From NCBI RefSeq assembly GCF_028769735.1, contig NC_088171.1, positions 128,977,533 through 129,041,532 of the forward strand: a stretch of 64,000 nt of DNA, written 5' to 3'. Under the pieces are notes generated by a model. It saw only the letters and a program-made list of their open reading frames with translations. It was not told where the DNA came from and searched no databases. This document shows, in pieces, positions 12,177 through 27,100 of this stretch (position 1 is the stretch's first letter; every line of letters begins with the position of its first letter). The DNA is from Zonotrichia leucophrys gambelii (taxonomy: Eukaryota > Chordata > Aves > Passeriformes > Passerellidae). A program made the position numbers and the translations under genes.

Positions 12177-15100
12177 GTAAGGCATATCATATGCTGCTGT
12201 AAATAATTTAGGAAAGTACATTTTTTCTAACAGCAACAAGAAGCAGAAGATTTTACAATAGGTGATGGAGCCTTAGAAATCCTCAGTGCTATTGATACTG
12301 AAGTCCAGACATGCTTCAGATAACACAGGAAGAAAATGAGGGGTTCTCAGTTATGATAAATTGTATTATTAAAATCTTCATTACAGAATGACTTCTTAAT
12401 ATGAGGTATAAACCCTGTTGTTTATTGCTGATCAGATTAAGTGAAAACTATCATCTTTTAAGATCTTTTCCCTGGATTTTATGTGCTGTGTGCTTCAATT
12501 AATGCATGTTTAGTAATTTTTGAAAGTTTCTTTTGTATTTGTAGCCACCACTGCACATTTTTCCTTTCATGTACAGCTTGATTTTTTTTTTCCAGACTTC
12601 AAAAGTTCTAAAATACTATAAATTCTCACTTTTTATTTTCAGCCACCCGCCTTTGAATGTATTGGAACAGGCCACTATTAAACAGTGTGTGGTGGGACCA
12701 AATCACGCTGCATTTCTTCTGGAGGTAAGTTCCTGAAATCTTCTCAGATAACAAACTTGAAACCATACAGTTAAATTAGTTATTTTAATATTAAAATGAT
12801 TAATACTCTTCAATAACTGAGGACTCATGTTTTAATTTTTTGGGTAAACTTGACTTACATTTCAGTTTTGAACACTTGCTTTTCTTTTTCTAAATACAGG
12901 ATGGTAGAGTCTGCAGGATTGGTTTTTCAGTTCAACCAGACAGATTGGAATTGGGTAAACCTGAGAATAGTGATGGGTAAGGAATGCTTTTCTTCTAGGA
13001 TATTTTTTGAACTCGCTAAGCAGCTCAGCTGCTTTTCTGGTTTTGTTTTTATTTGTTTGTTTTCAAAGTAGATTTTGGAATGGGTACTTTGAGTAGAGAC
13101 ACGGTGGTTATGGTGATGCAGCCAAACAGCCTAGCTTGACAAACTGGTGTAGGAAGAAATAGTATATGTAATTCTGAAAGAAGTGAGACAGGCTCTCTTC
13201 AATTTGAAGAAACAAGCTACTCCAAAAATAATCCTTAAGAAAGAAGCTGTGTTAAACTTTTAAGCTTAATGTAGAATCCACTCTGAAAGTAGTCCCATCT
13301 GGCAAGGCTCACTTTCTAGATCTGTGGTCCTTAGTCCAGGTAAGTCCCCCTTAATAGGACTAATTAATGGTTCACATTTGAATTTAAACCACCTAATATT
13401 GAAGTAGCATACTCAGGCTCAGGTTTATAGATAGAACACCTGCTGATTACGATTTGTACATATACACTAATGGAAAATTCAGCACAGTGGCTAACTCCAA
13501 TCACTAATTAGCTTAGTATGTATTTGCATCTGTGCTATTATGGATTGCTGATGTACGTAAGGTCTGTTAGGCATGCTTTCCACTTTCTTTTTCCAGTGTA
13601 CTTCTTAATATACAGTTAGATTAGTTTGGAATATTCCCCAAGGGTGTTGCTTAAGCTGGTATGTTACCAGACTAAGTCCCTGAGAATTTCAACCTGGGAT
13701 TCCAGGTTTTGTTCTTAACCCATTTGGGATTGTTTTGTGACTGATTTACCATCTTTTACTTTCAGTTCAAAGTTGAGCAGTGGCTCAGGGGCAGGAAGGA
13801 CATCCAGGCCAGGCAGGACTAGTGACTCCCCATGGTTTCTGTCTGGTTCTGAAACTCTGGGCAGACTGGCAGGCAACACCCTTGGGTAAGTTTTGATAGG
13901 ATTGAGGCTGCAATCTGTTTGTTCCATATTTGAGTATATGTGTATACACATATATAAGTTGTATGCAGTATGTCTAAGGAAACGTATAACCACAGCAGTT
14001 GTGTAGGTAGGGTATAACAAAAAAAAAACCTTATTGACTTGGTTAAAATAACAGACATTTAAGTGACCCTTCAGCACATGAAATACAGAGAATTTTTCAT
14101 ATATGTGTGATGAATAACTTGGTTTGGGCTGTGTTGTCTTCTTTTGAATGTTTTTTTAGTTCCTTGATTTTTGAAAAACAGTCTTTTAGAGGGACACTAT
14201 CAATTTAAACCATGATAGGCCAGGAGAATACAGTGACATGAGTGCATTTGTGCAGGAAGAACCTTCATTATGGGCTCCATTGTTTTGTGCCTTCCACTCC
14301 CTTGCCCCAAGTCATAAATGGTGTTTTGATAGCCAGGGTCCTATTCATAGTAATGAAAAAGGAACATTTGGAAAAGGCTGTTTCTCAGAACCTTTAAAAT
14401 TGTACTGTATGCAAAATGTACTGTATAGATCCAGATTTCTTGTCATTACCTTTAAATTGATGGTGTCCCTTTTTATAGAAATGTGATTTACATTCCATAA
14501 TGACAGTGATCTCTTTGTTATGTGTTTTTGTAAGACATGTCTAACTATGCTGCTTCCTAATTTTACTGACTGCAGTAATAAGAACTGTGGTTTCTGCATG
14601 TGAATGATTTGTTAAGAGGAAGGAACTACATATTTTCCATGATTTTCCAGAAAATTTTTTGGTTTTTTTATTACCAAATCAACTAATTTCAGTTGGGCCT
14701 TAGTTGCATGAAGAATAACCCATAACCTTCCCATTTTTTTTCTGAAATCATTATGCATCTTAACCTAAAAATCCATGTGTTAAACATCAAAGATAAACTA
14801 GTATTGTCCTGTTTAAGAACTTATTGTGGGACATGTAACACTTTTTTTTCCCCTCCTTATTCTTAGCTAAGCATAATGTGTTAAAATTGTTTGAATCTTA
14901 GAGATTAACCCTGAAGTGTTCCTAATGTCTTCTCTTAAATGTCTCAGAAGTAGGTAGTTGAAAGTCACTGAACTAGTAGAATAGCAGTAGGCACTATAGC
15001 TAGTCTGTTAAATGGAGGGAGTAATTATCTTAATAAATTGAATTTAAACCCATTCAAACTGTAGTGCCTTTAGAGTAGGTAACTGGATTTGGAAAATTGC

Positions 15101-18100
15101 CAGCATGCTGCTGCGTAGTAGAGAGATGTGGTAAACTAGTAGGTGAACAGAAATGAGAAAGATTTCTATTCTGTATTAATATTTATTTTAGGTTTAGATG
15201 GCTTTAATAGCAAAGTTATTTGCCTTAACAGGGCCAGGGTAGGACTCACAGGGAATATTTGGATTGTTACACAAATAGAAATGGTTTTAACTGTTAGATG
15301 TCTGAATGATGCCATTGATAGTTTATAACTTAAAGTAGAAATCTGTAGTGAGTATTAATATCTAATATAGAACTTTTTCTTTAACCCCACACCTCCCTGC
15401 AGAGTGTTGAATTGAAAGTTGCTCTATAGGTAGAATTTGACTTTCCCTCACCCCAGTTCTTTTCCTCTCAGGCACCTTCCCACCTTTGGAACAGTTTAAG
15501 TGGCTCATTTTATTTAAAATGTCACATTCTTTAGTATTTTTTCTTTCTTTTTTCTGTTTTCAGTAGTATTTTTTTATTTTTTAGAATTCTGTTTCTAACT
15601 CTTGAGACAAGACTACTCCTAAAGACATAATTGAACTGCTTTTTGTCTTGTCATTGTCTGTGGTCGCTAGCTAGAATTCTGAAAATGTAGATGTCTGACA
15701 GAGCCTTGTCTTAAGCAAGACACTCGAGTTACTCTGTGATTGCAGGGGCTTGTCAGGAGGAAAAAGAAAATTCAATTAAAAAAGGGTGCTAGTAATCAAC
15801 TGAAGGCATACAATACAAGACAAGTATTCTTACATAATTAGCTTTTAATAGCTTTTGATAGACTTTTAATGTAAATTTATTAGATACTGTTTCAGAGAAC
15901 ATATCTTTATTTTCATGTCTAATTTTAAATGTATTTATTGAAAGGAGTTTGAGACTTCAAGTGGTTGATAGCAGGAAGGGTCTGCTGCTACAGATTAAGT
16001 AGCAGTAATAGCATATCCAGTAACCTTTAAGGTGTATTACAAGGTAAAGCTTAGCTAACCTTGAAGAACAAGCTAGAGTCTCTCATCTTTCATGGCAGCA
16101 GATTATCTTGTCTTAAATTCAGAGCAGATTCAATTGACATAGTTCTGTGGTGATAATTATTAATGGATAATTGTAATGAAGGTGAGATGTCTATTTCTAC
16201 AAATCACTGTCTTTTTGTTGCCTTATTTTGATGCTGATTTGTAGAAACAAAGAAACTGTTCAGTCAGTTAAGGCATGTTTTTGCAATGTGTGCAGTTGTT
16301 GATTTCTGCAATAGGAATATGTAAAAAGTAGAGTATCTCTTGAAAACTATTCCTGAGGATCAGAGAACTATCTAGTGTAAAATTTCTTTTGCTGTAGAGA
16401 AGATTACTTGATTTTTCTAGTATAATCTTAGCCAATTTCTTAATGTAAATCAAGTATCAGAATCTTTAGAAGATCCACCTAAGCATAGTGATGTTCTGTC
16501 AGAGGCACTGGCAGTGAAGTTGGTGCATGTGTGCTTTTATAGCAGGAAATTGACAGATAAGTGTTAAATGTTATGCTGCTGCTACTGCTGCTTTTAGAAA
16601 ATCTGGGAATTGATCCTTTTATGTGTTCATGTATGTGTACATCCACGCAGCTATATGAGTGGGAAGGAATGCAAGTTCCAGCTGGAGTCCTTTTTTTTAT
16701 TTCTTCTGCATATTTCAGAGCTTTATCAATTTCCTGGTGTTCTTGTTCTTTCTAGTTTTGAGAGTTACTTTTATAGCGTTTGTCTGTGAAATCAAGCTGC
16801 AGGATTTTTCAGAGGGTGTTAATAAGTTATTAGTAATAAAACTAAAGATGTTTGAAGTAGTCCCTGAGGTATGCTGCTGTATTAAAAAACCAAATAATCT
16901 GAATCTTCTAGAAGTCGCTGGAGTTCAGGGGTTGGTGGAAGTGGAGGAGGATCTTCTGGTAGATCATCTGCTGGAGCTCGAGACTCTCGAAGGCAGACCA
17001 GAGTCATACGCACAGGACGTGACCGAGGATCTGGACTGCTGGGGAGTCAGCCACAGCCAGTGATTCCAGCATCAGTCATTCCAGAGGAACTCATTTCACA
17101 GGTGTGTGAACTAGAAACTGCTTGTTGCCAAAAACTTGCAGAGCTTCTCAGAGCATGTGTACCAGAATGTGTTGCAGTAGTACCTGTTCTCCAAGGAGTA
17201 ATGGCATGCAATTGAAGAAATTGACTTTCCTTATCTGACTTAGTTTTATTCTTAAGTACGTAGTGGAAGTGATAGACTTTTGGATTAGAGTTAGAATTTT
17301 CATTTCCAAACGTCACCCAAGACAAGGTATATGTTTAATGTAGGTGAGGAGGGCTGTGTTTGATTGCAGAGGGGAGATTTAGTGAGAGAATCAGATATTT
17401 GAGAATAATATCAAATATGAAGTTTCTTGAAGGAATGTAATGAAGGAAGGCAGATTGACTTTTTTTCTGTTTGATAGAAAGAATGATCCATTTCAGATGT
17501 AAATGAAAGATAGAAAATTTATTTATTCTCTTGAAAATACTGATAATATTTCTTCATGGACACCTCTGCTTAATTTTTTATAAATGTGACTTTTATGAAT
17601 GTTGGGTATATATTGCTCTGCTTTTGCCTTTTAATGCACTAAAGTCTGAAGAGGCGCTTCAGTCTATTCAAACATTTTCTTCTATATTTGAAGAAAAGAA
17701 TACATTCAAAATATGTGACTAGTTAATGCATTTTAACTATTAGATTAAAACTAGTTCCTGGTTGACATTTGAAATACAGAAGTTAGTTGCTAGGCAAAAG
17801 ATAATCTGCTTTACTTCCCTTGCTGTGATATTTTGCCTTCTTTATTTAATTTTATTTTTAAATAACGTACTTTGTTTACCTTTACAATAGAAGGCGTCTG
17901 AAACATTTTTGAGGTAACTTGAAAGCAGAACAATGGGAAAGATCTTAGCAGATGGTCTGTAGACTCTAGGAAGTCTCAAAAATCTGTAAACTTCTGGCAT
18001 AGAAGTTTATGACAAAAAATTTACCTTTGTGTGCTATGAGAATTTGGTTTTTTTTGCTTGCCAGCAGACCATTTTATTTGGTGTCTTATTTTTACTCTGT

Positions 18101-21100
18101 TGTTAAAGTACTCAGTACTTGTTTCTTACATTTTTTTGTTTCTGATCTTTCAAAACTCTTATAATCTCTGACATTTGGTAGAGGCTAGTCTGGAGAAACA
18201 AAGTACTCTGAGTCCTAGGGTCAGTGGAATAAATCAGAGTTTCTCTCTTTTTTTGTAAATTTGTTGTACTTGATGTTTGGGAGGTTTTATCTACATTTGC
18301 ACTTTGTTAATAAAAACTTCAGTGTTGCAGAAACTGCTGATGATAAGCCTTTAGAAACAGAATGATGAGGAAAATAGAGTCATTAAAGTGGTTTTGTTTG
18401 AAGGACAGTGGAAAGAGAAACCCATGTAAAAGGGATTGAAGTGTAGTTTTGGCACAGCAATTGATTGCAAACACTGTTGACTGGCATACTAAGTTTAAAC
18501 CCTTTTATAGAAACGTGCAGAAACTCTCAAAACCAGATTATACTTATTATTTAACTGCAGCATTAAACATTCCAAGAAGTAGATTCTAACATTCTGTTAG
18601 AAAATTTAGTGACAAAGTTGGGGTTCAGTGACCTAACTGGAGCTGAGAGAAGGCTGGATATCAAGTACATGATACTGTGAAAAATTGATAGGAGCCTTTG
18701 TCTGTATGTACTGTTATTGACTTGTGATTCTTATTAGACTTTCTTTAGACTTTAGCATTTTCTTATAAATAGGGGTTGCTGATCTGAGAATGGCCAGTAA
18801 CCAATTCACTCTGCTCTTCTAGGCACAAGTTGTTTTGCAAGGGAAGTCCAGAAGTATTATTATTCGAGAACTCCAACGAACAAATCTTGATGTAAACCTT
18901 GCTGTAAATAATTTGTTGAGTCGTGATGATGAAGATGGAGATGATGGGGATGACACAGCAAGTGAATCATATCTTCCTGGAGGTTTGTATCCTGCAACTT
19001 TTGATAAAAAATCACCAACATGTTCTTATTTTTCTGTATTTGAGTACTGACAGTGAGTTCTGTGCTGTGCAAGGTACACAGTGAAGACAATTGTTGCTTA
19101 TAGGAACAAAGTCTAAAGATGTATAAAACAAAAGATGGACTGGGATGTCTTGAGGGATTAGACTAGCCACTGAAGAATAACTGTTGGTAGTGTTTGTTGA
19201 GGGGCATGAAAGTTACGGGGTTTTTTAGGATCCCAGGCTTTGTAACACTGGCATTACTTTCGTTTATTTTTCTGCTCAGTGAGATGCTGAGACTGCTGTG
19301 TGGCTTGCTCATAAAAGCTAATTCTAAAACTTTCTAGTGACTTGCATGTTTTTTACTACTAACATATATTCTTAATATTCATAAAAGTTTTTAGAGCAAA
19401 AATTACGTGCTTTTCTAAAATTAAGAAGCCTTAATAGAGGGCAAAACACTTTACTGTGGTTACAGTTAGATCGAGACTTTACTCTTCATCTCAGGTTCCC
19501 CTTATAAATGCTGTTCTGGCTATAATGGCAAAATCCTGTAATGTAAGTGCAGCTGTTTTTGAAATACTCCCTGTCCCATAAAATTGCTTTTTATAAAAGA
19601 CTTTGAATCTTCTTTTACATTGGCTAAATAATTTAGGCAGTCTTTTCTTGCTGAGAGAACAGATTGGAAAACATAACAGCCAAATCCAGGGTTATGTTAG
19701 TTGCACTGCACGAAAAGAACACATCTGAACTCTGACTACATAGTAGCTTTTCTTCTGTGTGTCAAAATGATGTTTTGATATTTTTCTAATAAATGGTTGT
19801 ATTTTGGTTTTTTCTTTCTGCTCATCTGGTTCACCAGGAAGGTTCATGGGCTTCGTCCATCTTTAGCTTGTCAGTCATGTGATTAGAGAATGAGTTTTTT
19901 TTAATTTCTGCAACAAAAGCTTTGCATTTCATTTTGCTTATTTTAGTTTTAGTTGCATCTGTCAAACATCTTTATTTTGCTGTAGAATCAAGACTCTTTT
20001 GGTGAAAGGGGTGAAAAATCTTTAATCTCAGTCTTATTTTTTGGTGATCAGCTTAATAGGATTAGACAGACGCACTGGAGGAAGTTAAATCGCAGATGTT
20101 TCCAAGTGTTCAAAGCACTTCTCAGTCTTAAGGATACCCAAATGCATTCCTCCAGAATTGACCTTAGGAAGATAAATCACAGTTAGGAACTTCTACTGTA
20201 AATTAGTGCTTTTAACCATACTAGCCAGCCTTCAACAGCATCAGCTGTTCTCCAAGTACCGCTTGTGATCCTAAGGATCGATTAATAGGGACTGTCTGAC
20301 AACCTGTGACTGGTAACATTTATTTGAAGGTGCCTCCACTACAGTCTATGAGATGGGTTAAAGTGATATGCAGAGTTTCCTTGTCCTCACTGGATGTCCA
20401 GAGAAAAATTTTCTCCTTGGCTTAATCTTTAAATCTTCTTCCCTGTTTGGAGTAAATTTCCTGTAATGGATTGCAATGTCCTAAAATTAGGTTTTTTCCC
20501 TGTTTTACCCCACAGAGAAATTGGGTTATTTTTTTCCCAGTTTTTATGGGAAAATATATGGAAATGATGGCTGAAATGACACTTGATCTGTCTTAACGCC
20601 ACTCTTTGGAGATGTAATTTCTGATTTGTAGAATGTGCATCCTAAGTTTTACGGGTGAAAAACAGTTTGTTGCATGGAAATTAATTAGTTTGGTATGATC
20701 AGTTTGAAACTGATCAGAAATCTAGCTGAACACTAGGCAGTGCTGTTTCTGTTGAAACCTTGAGTAGTAAAAATTAGCAGCTTTGCTTGTGTCACATGAC
20801 CATGCAAGCTAGTTTTCAGGAAAACCAAAATGGCCAGAGAAAGTTGCCTATAGCTCTTTTTAAAAGTATTTTTGCTCTAGAAACTTTGCAGTCTTCCTGC
20901 TTTCACTTGCCATCTCCCATCTGGGTGCCCCTTTGGAAATATAACATCATCAGAGAAAACTGTGGATAACTGATACATGCTATATGCATTCAATCGTTAG
21001 GCTTTTTTATTGTTCTTAAAGTTAAAGAACCTTTTTTAAAATTATGCCAAATTATGCTTTAAAGCTTTTTGATTTTCATTTCAAGCACAAAAAAGCAAGC

Positions 21101-24100
21101 AAGAAGACAGAATTTGCCTCTGGACTTTTGAGGCTCTTGCATTTCAATTAAAAGCATATGTTAATTTTGTCTTTCTGCCTTTTGCATGTCTGATGCTTTG
21201 TGACCCTTAAATTTAGGGGTTAGTTCTCAAAGCTTTCCAAGCTAGAGAAATTTTTTAAAGCACTTTACATGTAATTAAAAAAAAATCATTAATAAGCTGA
21301 GATACTTTCCAAGTACTGTGAAATTAATATATTCTTGTTTAATAGATCATATATTATTAGTATTGTAAACTTTATGCATCTGACTTTTTTTTGAGGTAGC
21401 AAAGAACATGTTTCAATCCTTCCTAAATTCTCAAAATGTCTTAAGTGAAGAGCAGAAGGTTACTTTTCTGTACAGATTGCTATCAATGAGTGTCTCTTAA
21501 ATATTTATTTTTGGGTCTCAGTGTACTTTGATTTTTGGCTTTTCTAATCGAGTCCTGTTTCTTTTGTTCTATGATAGTTAGGAGAGAGGACTGTGGGTTC
21601 ATTTGTTTCATAACAAATACATAAGGAGAATAATCAAGGTAAAAATATATAGAACAAGTTCATTTATCGTAGGAAAGACTCAACAGCCTCTATGAGGCTC
21701 ATACCAGGCTGTATTAGAGGGTTCTTGTAGGCTTTATGTTCTGGTAATGGTTGGGATAGAGATGCTGTAGATGTTAGAAGTTTTTGTTGTTTGTGCAGTT
21801 CAGAGAAGTGTATATTTGCTCAGTAACTTGTGCATGGTACAATGGGTTCTCACTGGTGGGACTTGTGAAGTGTGGGTTTGACAACATCCAGGCTGCTTTG
21901 CAGAGGAGAGAGAGATGGGCTGATGTTGCAGCAAGGCTTCCTGTGCTGGCTTCCAGGGAGGGGAATGGGAGCTACAGCCTAGTGTAGGATCAGCTCAGTG
22001 GTTTGCCTTTAGGGAAAACAATTAAATAATGGGGTTGGGGGTTTTTGTGGTTTTGTTGTTGTGGTTTGGTTTTCTTTGTTGTTGAGTTGGTTTTTTTTCT
22101 CTCTGTTTTTGTGAACTTCAAGTTGGGTAATATTTTGAATAAATATTATCTTATCAAGAATGAATTCTAGAGTTCTGTTTTAGTCTAGTTTCCTAGGAAA
22201 CCAAAACAAATGTTTCTCTCCCTTCACTGTCACAGTTTTGCCAATTTAATCCAATCTTGAAAGAGGAGGAGGTACTGAACACATTGAATACTTGAATATT
22301 TCATAGAAGTGTGCAGCTGAGAAGAGGGGAGAGAGCTTATGATTGCACCCTTAAGGGAGAAAGTTTAAAGGGAGCTCTACTTGAGATCAGAATTGATCTA
22401 AGCAACGCCTTCAGTTAATGAATCCGGTGATAATGCTATTTGATGTTTTGTTTTTTTCCTCTGAACTGGATATCTTTTTCCTTCCAATTTTCTTTGGTAT
22501 TTAGTAGTGAATCATAGATATTTTCTTACAAAAATAGGTTCATCAGAAGTATCACACCTAGATGTGAAGGGAATAGTCTGCTTCTGGTCTAACACTGCAC
22601 AAGATGAATGATATAATCCCACAGGATTTGTCTGAAGAGCAGGAAAATAAAGACATAGAGAATGTTTTTTTGTTTTTTTTTTTTTTTTTTATTTTGTTTT
22701 GTTTCATTTTTTTAAAACTCTGGATTCTTAAACTGGATGTAGCCTTGCAGTATCTGTGTTTTCACAGCGCTAAAAAAATTCCAGTGATGTTTGAAGGGGA
22801 GTGGATTTGGCTCCTATCCCTACTGGTTTTAGCACCTTTCTTTGCTGATATAGAAAATGGAAGAAGGGGGATCTCTTTCAGAAATACTGGAAGAAAATTA
22901 AAATCTGATTTGAAGCTGAAATAAGAGGGTAAGAAAAGGCTTCATTTCGTTACTCATCTTAATGCGTATTTAGCCCAAAGCCACATAGTTTTGGTTCTTA
23001 CGTCTGATACTTGAATTTTTACTTTTTTTTTTTGGAAACACAGCTAAACTCAAGATGCCTGAGCTGGTGGAAGGTGTGTGTGTATGTGTGTGTTAAAAGT
23101 TAGTGTGTGTTTTCTGTCGAGAGGATTTCTCACATAGCTTACCTTAAAAACTCCAGTATTGTCTGTTTTGAATGAGGGCAGAAAGTTCTTTTCTGTACTG
23201 GGCAATTTGGTTCCTAGAAAGAGATCAAAGTTCATTGCAGTTTTTTTTCCTGGACACTGACCAGAAGATATCAGAACTAGTTGCCTAGAGTATGGAGGGG
23301 TTGGAGCTTACCTAGGAAAAGATGGTTGTGGGAGGAGGGAGCAATATGTCAATATTGGGAAATACAGCAGAATCTCATCTGTGTTCCCAGCTCTGAAAGT
23401 CTGTTACTTACAGGTTGACGCTGAAGGTGAGGTGTACTGCATGTTTATAGTTGTGGAAAGCCAGTAGCAGGCAGGGTAAGGGTACTCTGAGTGATCTGAA
23501 CTGTTTTAGATAAAGCCTGTTTGCCAAATGTGAATTTTCTTTCTAAGATCTCCAAGCAGCCTGTCATGGATGATTTTGTAAAGTGTACTGTGTGAACTAT
23601 GGAGTCACAAATGGTGTGCTTTTAGAAGCCCAGCCTACACTTGAGTGGATTACTTAATTAATGCAAAAAACATTTATGTAGGTCTTACCTTGAACCCACT
23701 GTGCTCGCTGGTTTGCAGTGCTGGTTTTCTGTGGACGTTTCGTGGTATGTGTTGCATTTCTTGTAGATGAGAGTTTAGAAATACAAGGATGAATATTCTG
23801 GTGTTCAGGAATCTGAAAGTCTTAAGTGAATTAATACCATCTCTAAGAGCAGACTTCTGGCTCCTTTCAGTTTTTTGATACCCTCTACTTTGGGTTCCTC
23901 CCTCCCTCCATTTCATTCCAGACACTGAGAAAAAGACCCATAATAATCAGATTCTGCTGTCAAGAATGCTTGTTTTCTAGCCACTGTTTCCTTTTATGCC
24001 TATGAGATAGAGGCTGAGAACTGGATGTGCAGGAATCATGCTGCTGCCAGGTTCCCTGAAGGGAGTCTCTGTATAGCCTCACATGGGATTTGTGGGTGGT

Positions 24101-27100
24101 TTAAGCTCATGAGGTTGTCTTGCTGCCAGAAGTCACTGTCCTGCCATTCCCTTGCTTGGGGATGAGATTTTTGGGCTTGTATGGGCTAGTAAAACCTAAT
24201 TTAGGGAGCCTGATTTTTTTTTTTTTGTTCTGTTTTTGTTTTGTTTTTGTTTTTTGAAGTCAGATTTGCTTGAAGGTTTGGGAAGGGCAGAACTATTTCC
24301 TTTAGCAGGAAGCAGCAGGGTATGGTCAGCTTTGCAGCATGTGGTGAAGCTCCACATTTGGGCCTCTGATTACTCCATTAAGTCAGTCTGAAGATCCATC
24401 CTCACCTTACTTCTAAACCTAGTGAACTTGTGTTTCAAGCCAGGTGAATGCACTAGTTAGATTTAGGAATCCCCCCTTGTCCCAGGGAGGTGCCTGCCAC
24501 AGGGATAAAGGAGGAGGGGAGTAGGACTGACCTTTTGTGGTAAGATGGTGGTCAGGCTCAGTTGTCTTGACAGTCCATATTGCTGGCCTTCAATGAGTCA
24601 CATGAATTTCCAGTAGCTTCTTTTGTGTGTGGATAGAAGCTTTAGGTTAGTTACTGGAAGGAGATTCTTTTGCATTTTAATGATGATCATTACTCCGGGG
24701 AAACTCAAGTTTTCCAGCACAGAAGCGAGGGTACTCACAGTATTGAAGTTCAGCCTTTAGGTTTGGTTAGGTCTTCTTTTTAAACTGCATGGTATTACAA
24801 CATTGTGCTTTTTTCAGATAACTGTTGTTGTTCATGTAGCTACCATTTAAAGATTTGTATTGAGAGCTGCAAGTTGCTGGCTTGTGAATTAAATGAGTAC
24901 ATGATTCTCTGAAAGAGACATTGCATGGGGAAAGGTGCAGTCTTTGGCTCAAAGACGCGGCTGTGTGAAAGCTGCCTTTCTCTGTCAGCTCTGTCCTCCC
25001 TCCATTCTAGGTCATCCTGGGAGTTCTGCATCGCATGCCTGAGTGTGTGTGCACATGTGTGTATATGTCTCCATCTTACTTTAGTGCCTTTAGTTCTTTC
25101 AAGTGACAGTCAAAAGTTTGAATTTCTGGGATACAGAACAATATGTTTTGAGAAAGTCGTGTTTGGGAAATGTAGTTAGGTAAGTGACAGAGCAGTTCTT
25201 GCAGGGAAGCTGGTTTTGTTCACTAGTTCACCAAGCTTGATTGTAAATGTGATTGCATAGGAGGCACATGAGTTTGCACTGGTGAATCTGAAGAGCAGAA
25301 ATTCAATTAATAGATAGGATTTTTTTTTTTTTTTGATATTTGTTTAGTGATGGTCTCTCTAGCTGATGTTTTAAGTAGCTGATTATTCACTTAAGACCCT
25401 TGTCTCCTCTTATAGAGGATCTTATGTCTCTTCTGGATGCTGACATACATTCTGCTCACCCAAGTGTCATTATTGATGCTGATGCTATGTTTTCAGAAGA
25501 TATTAGTTACTTTGGTTATCCATCCTTTCGGCGCTCATCACTTTCCAGGCTAGGCTCATCCAGAGGTAATTTTGCACCTTTTTTCTTTGTAATATGTAGT
25601 TTGCTGTGGGAAAAGCTAGTGATAGTAGACACTGGTGGTTTAGATGCTGATTTAATGTGAAAGTAGACTCTGCTATGTTGTCAAATATAGAGTAGACAAG
25701 TAGATTGCTGCTCATCAAAATTTTTATGAATTCTAACTGTTAGCAGGTAAGTTCTGCAAGAGCGTTGGTAGTCATATATTAAAAATATAATTGTTGATCA
25801 TTGTAAGGTATTATAAAATTATTGCATGTCAAGTTTATTTTAAACTGTAGTGTATGTACCTACTAACATAGATTGCCATATAAATATATAATTTGGCTCA
25901 AAAATTAGAAATAATTGATGACATGCAGCATTCTTAATACTTCCTTTTTTTCTTCTTCTTCCTCCTCTTCTTCTTCTTTCTTTCTTTCTTTTGGGTTGCT
26001 CTTTGTACGCTGTTCTTCATGTTTCCTTAGTTGTTCCATTACAGAAGTTACCTTTATGGAATGAGGAACTTTAGATAACAAGGAGGCAGAAGAAATCTAA
26101 ATTTTACTTTCTGAAGGATTTTTATAGTTGGATAAGGAGAACTATTGGCAGGTGATAAAAAAAGCTCCTTGAGCAGTGTTAGGGCATTTTTTCTTTTAAG
26201 CATTATACATTTGAAAAATTTATAACAGACCATGGAGCAATTTCTTAGCTTTTTGAGGCTGTTGCCAGAAATACCTAGAGTATTTCCAAACTGTTAATCC
26301 AGCCTCTGATGTGATTGTTTATTTAGTACAGTTTTGTTGCCTTTCATGAACATGTTTTAATATATTAATTGCTGACTATGTAAGTTCCCGTTACAAAATT
26401 ATTAGTCAAGAGCCAGTGTGATGTTTGTTGGAAAGTAAGTACAGTACTTATATGAAATACATCTGTAAGACAGGCTGTCGTGTTTGGCTTATGTAAAAAC
26501 TTTCCCATTTGTCTAATACAGCAAAAGACCCAAGACTTGGTGTAATCCATTGAAACTATGAGATAATAATGCATCATCTCATCAGTATATGTAGTTCCAG
26601 TTGATTTTTGTGAGCATAAGTGAGGTACTTCATAGGTTAAATACATTTATGTGCATGTGCGAATATTCAGCATCTGACATAACTCCTTCTAAATTCCTCC
26701 TTTTTTTTCCTTTCCTAAGGTTATTCTGTATAAAAGGTTGTTCTGTATAAGATGTTACCACGATTTTCATAGTCCTTGTTTTCCATGTGTAGTTGACTTG
26801 TGGAAAGTTAGTTTGATTACCTGATATAAAAAAATTTTCTGCATGAGCAAACTGCAGAGTACTGGCTTTAGACAGTTTATAGGCTAGTTGGAGGGGAAGC
26901 ATTTTGGTAAGAACATTTTTCTGTCAGGATCCTTTTAAAAACTTGTCTGACTCTTGAAAAGTTTTCATTTAATCTACTCAAAGCAGATACACTTTAATTT
27001 ATTAAATCCAGTCCTATAGTATATTGCTTTAAACGAAAGGGGTTGGATTATCAAATATGTATGAGAGCTTTTTTTAATGCTTTCTTTCTTTAACCTTCTC

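Larger units (their letters stand above)
18983..25415 (+). other. UBR5: UBR5 intron 7
   Basis: 6,433 bp, one of the two longest complete introns. It contains a 21-bp palindrome (20696-20716), T-rich tracts near 22673, 24214 and 25321, and a GT repeat at 23074-23093. No exon, RNA gene or clear transposon is seen. Confidence 0.8.

Noticed and set aside
22665..24257. Poly-T runs as tails of recent retrotransposons
   Set aside because: No adjoining element body or target-site duplication was visible, so they are listed only as low-complexity tracts.
26034..26043. A possible microexon after ccttag at about 26030, considered as the source of VLLLPL
   Set aside because: It would read VVPLQ and lacks a donor. 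The hexapeptide is encoded exactly by 27545-27562 instead.
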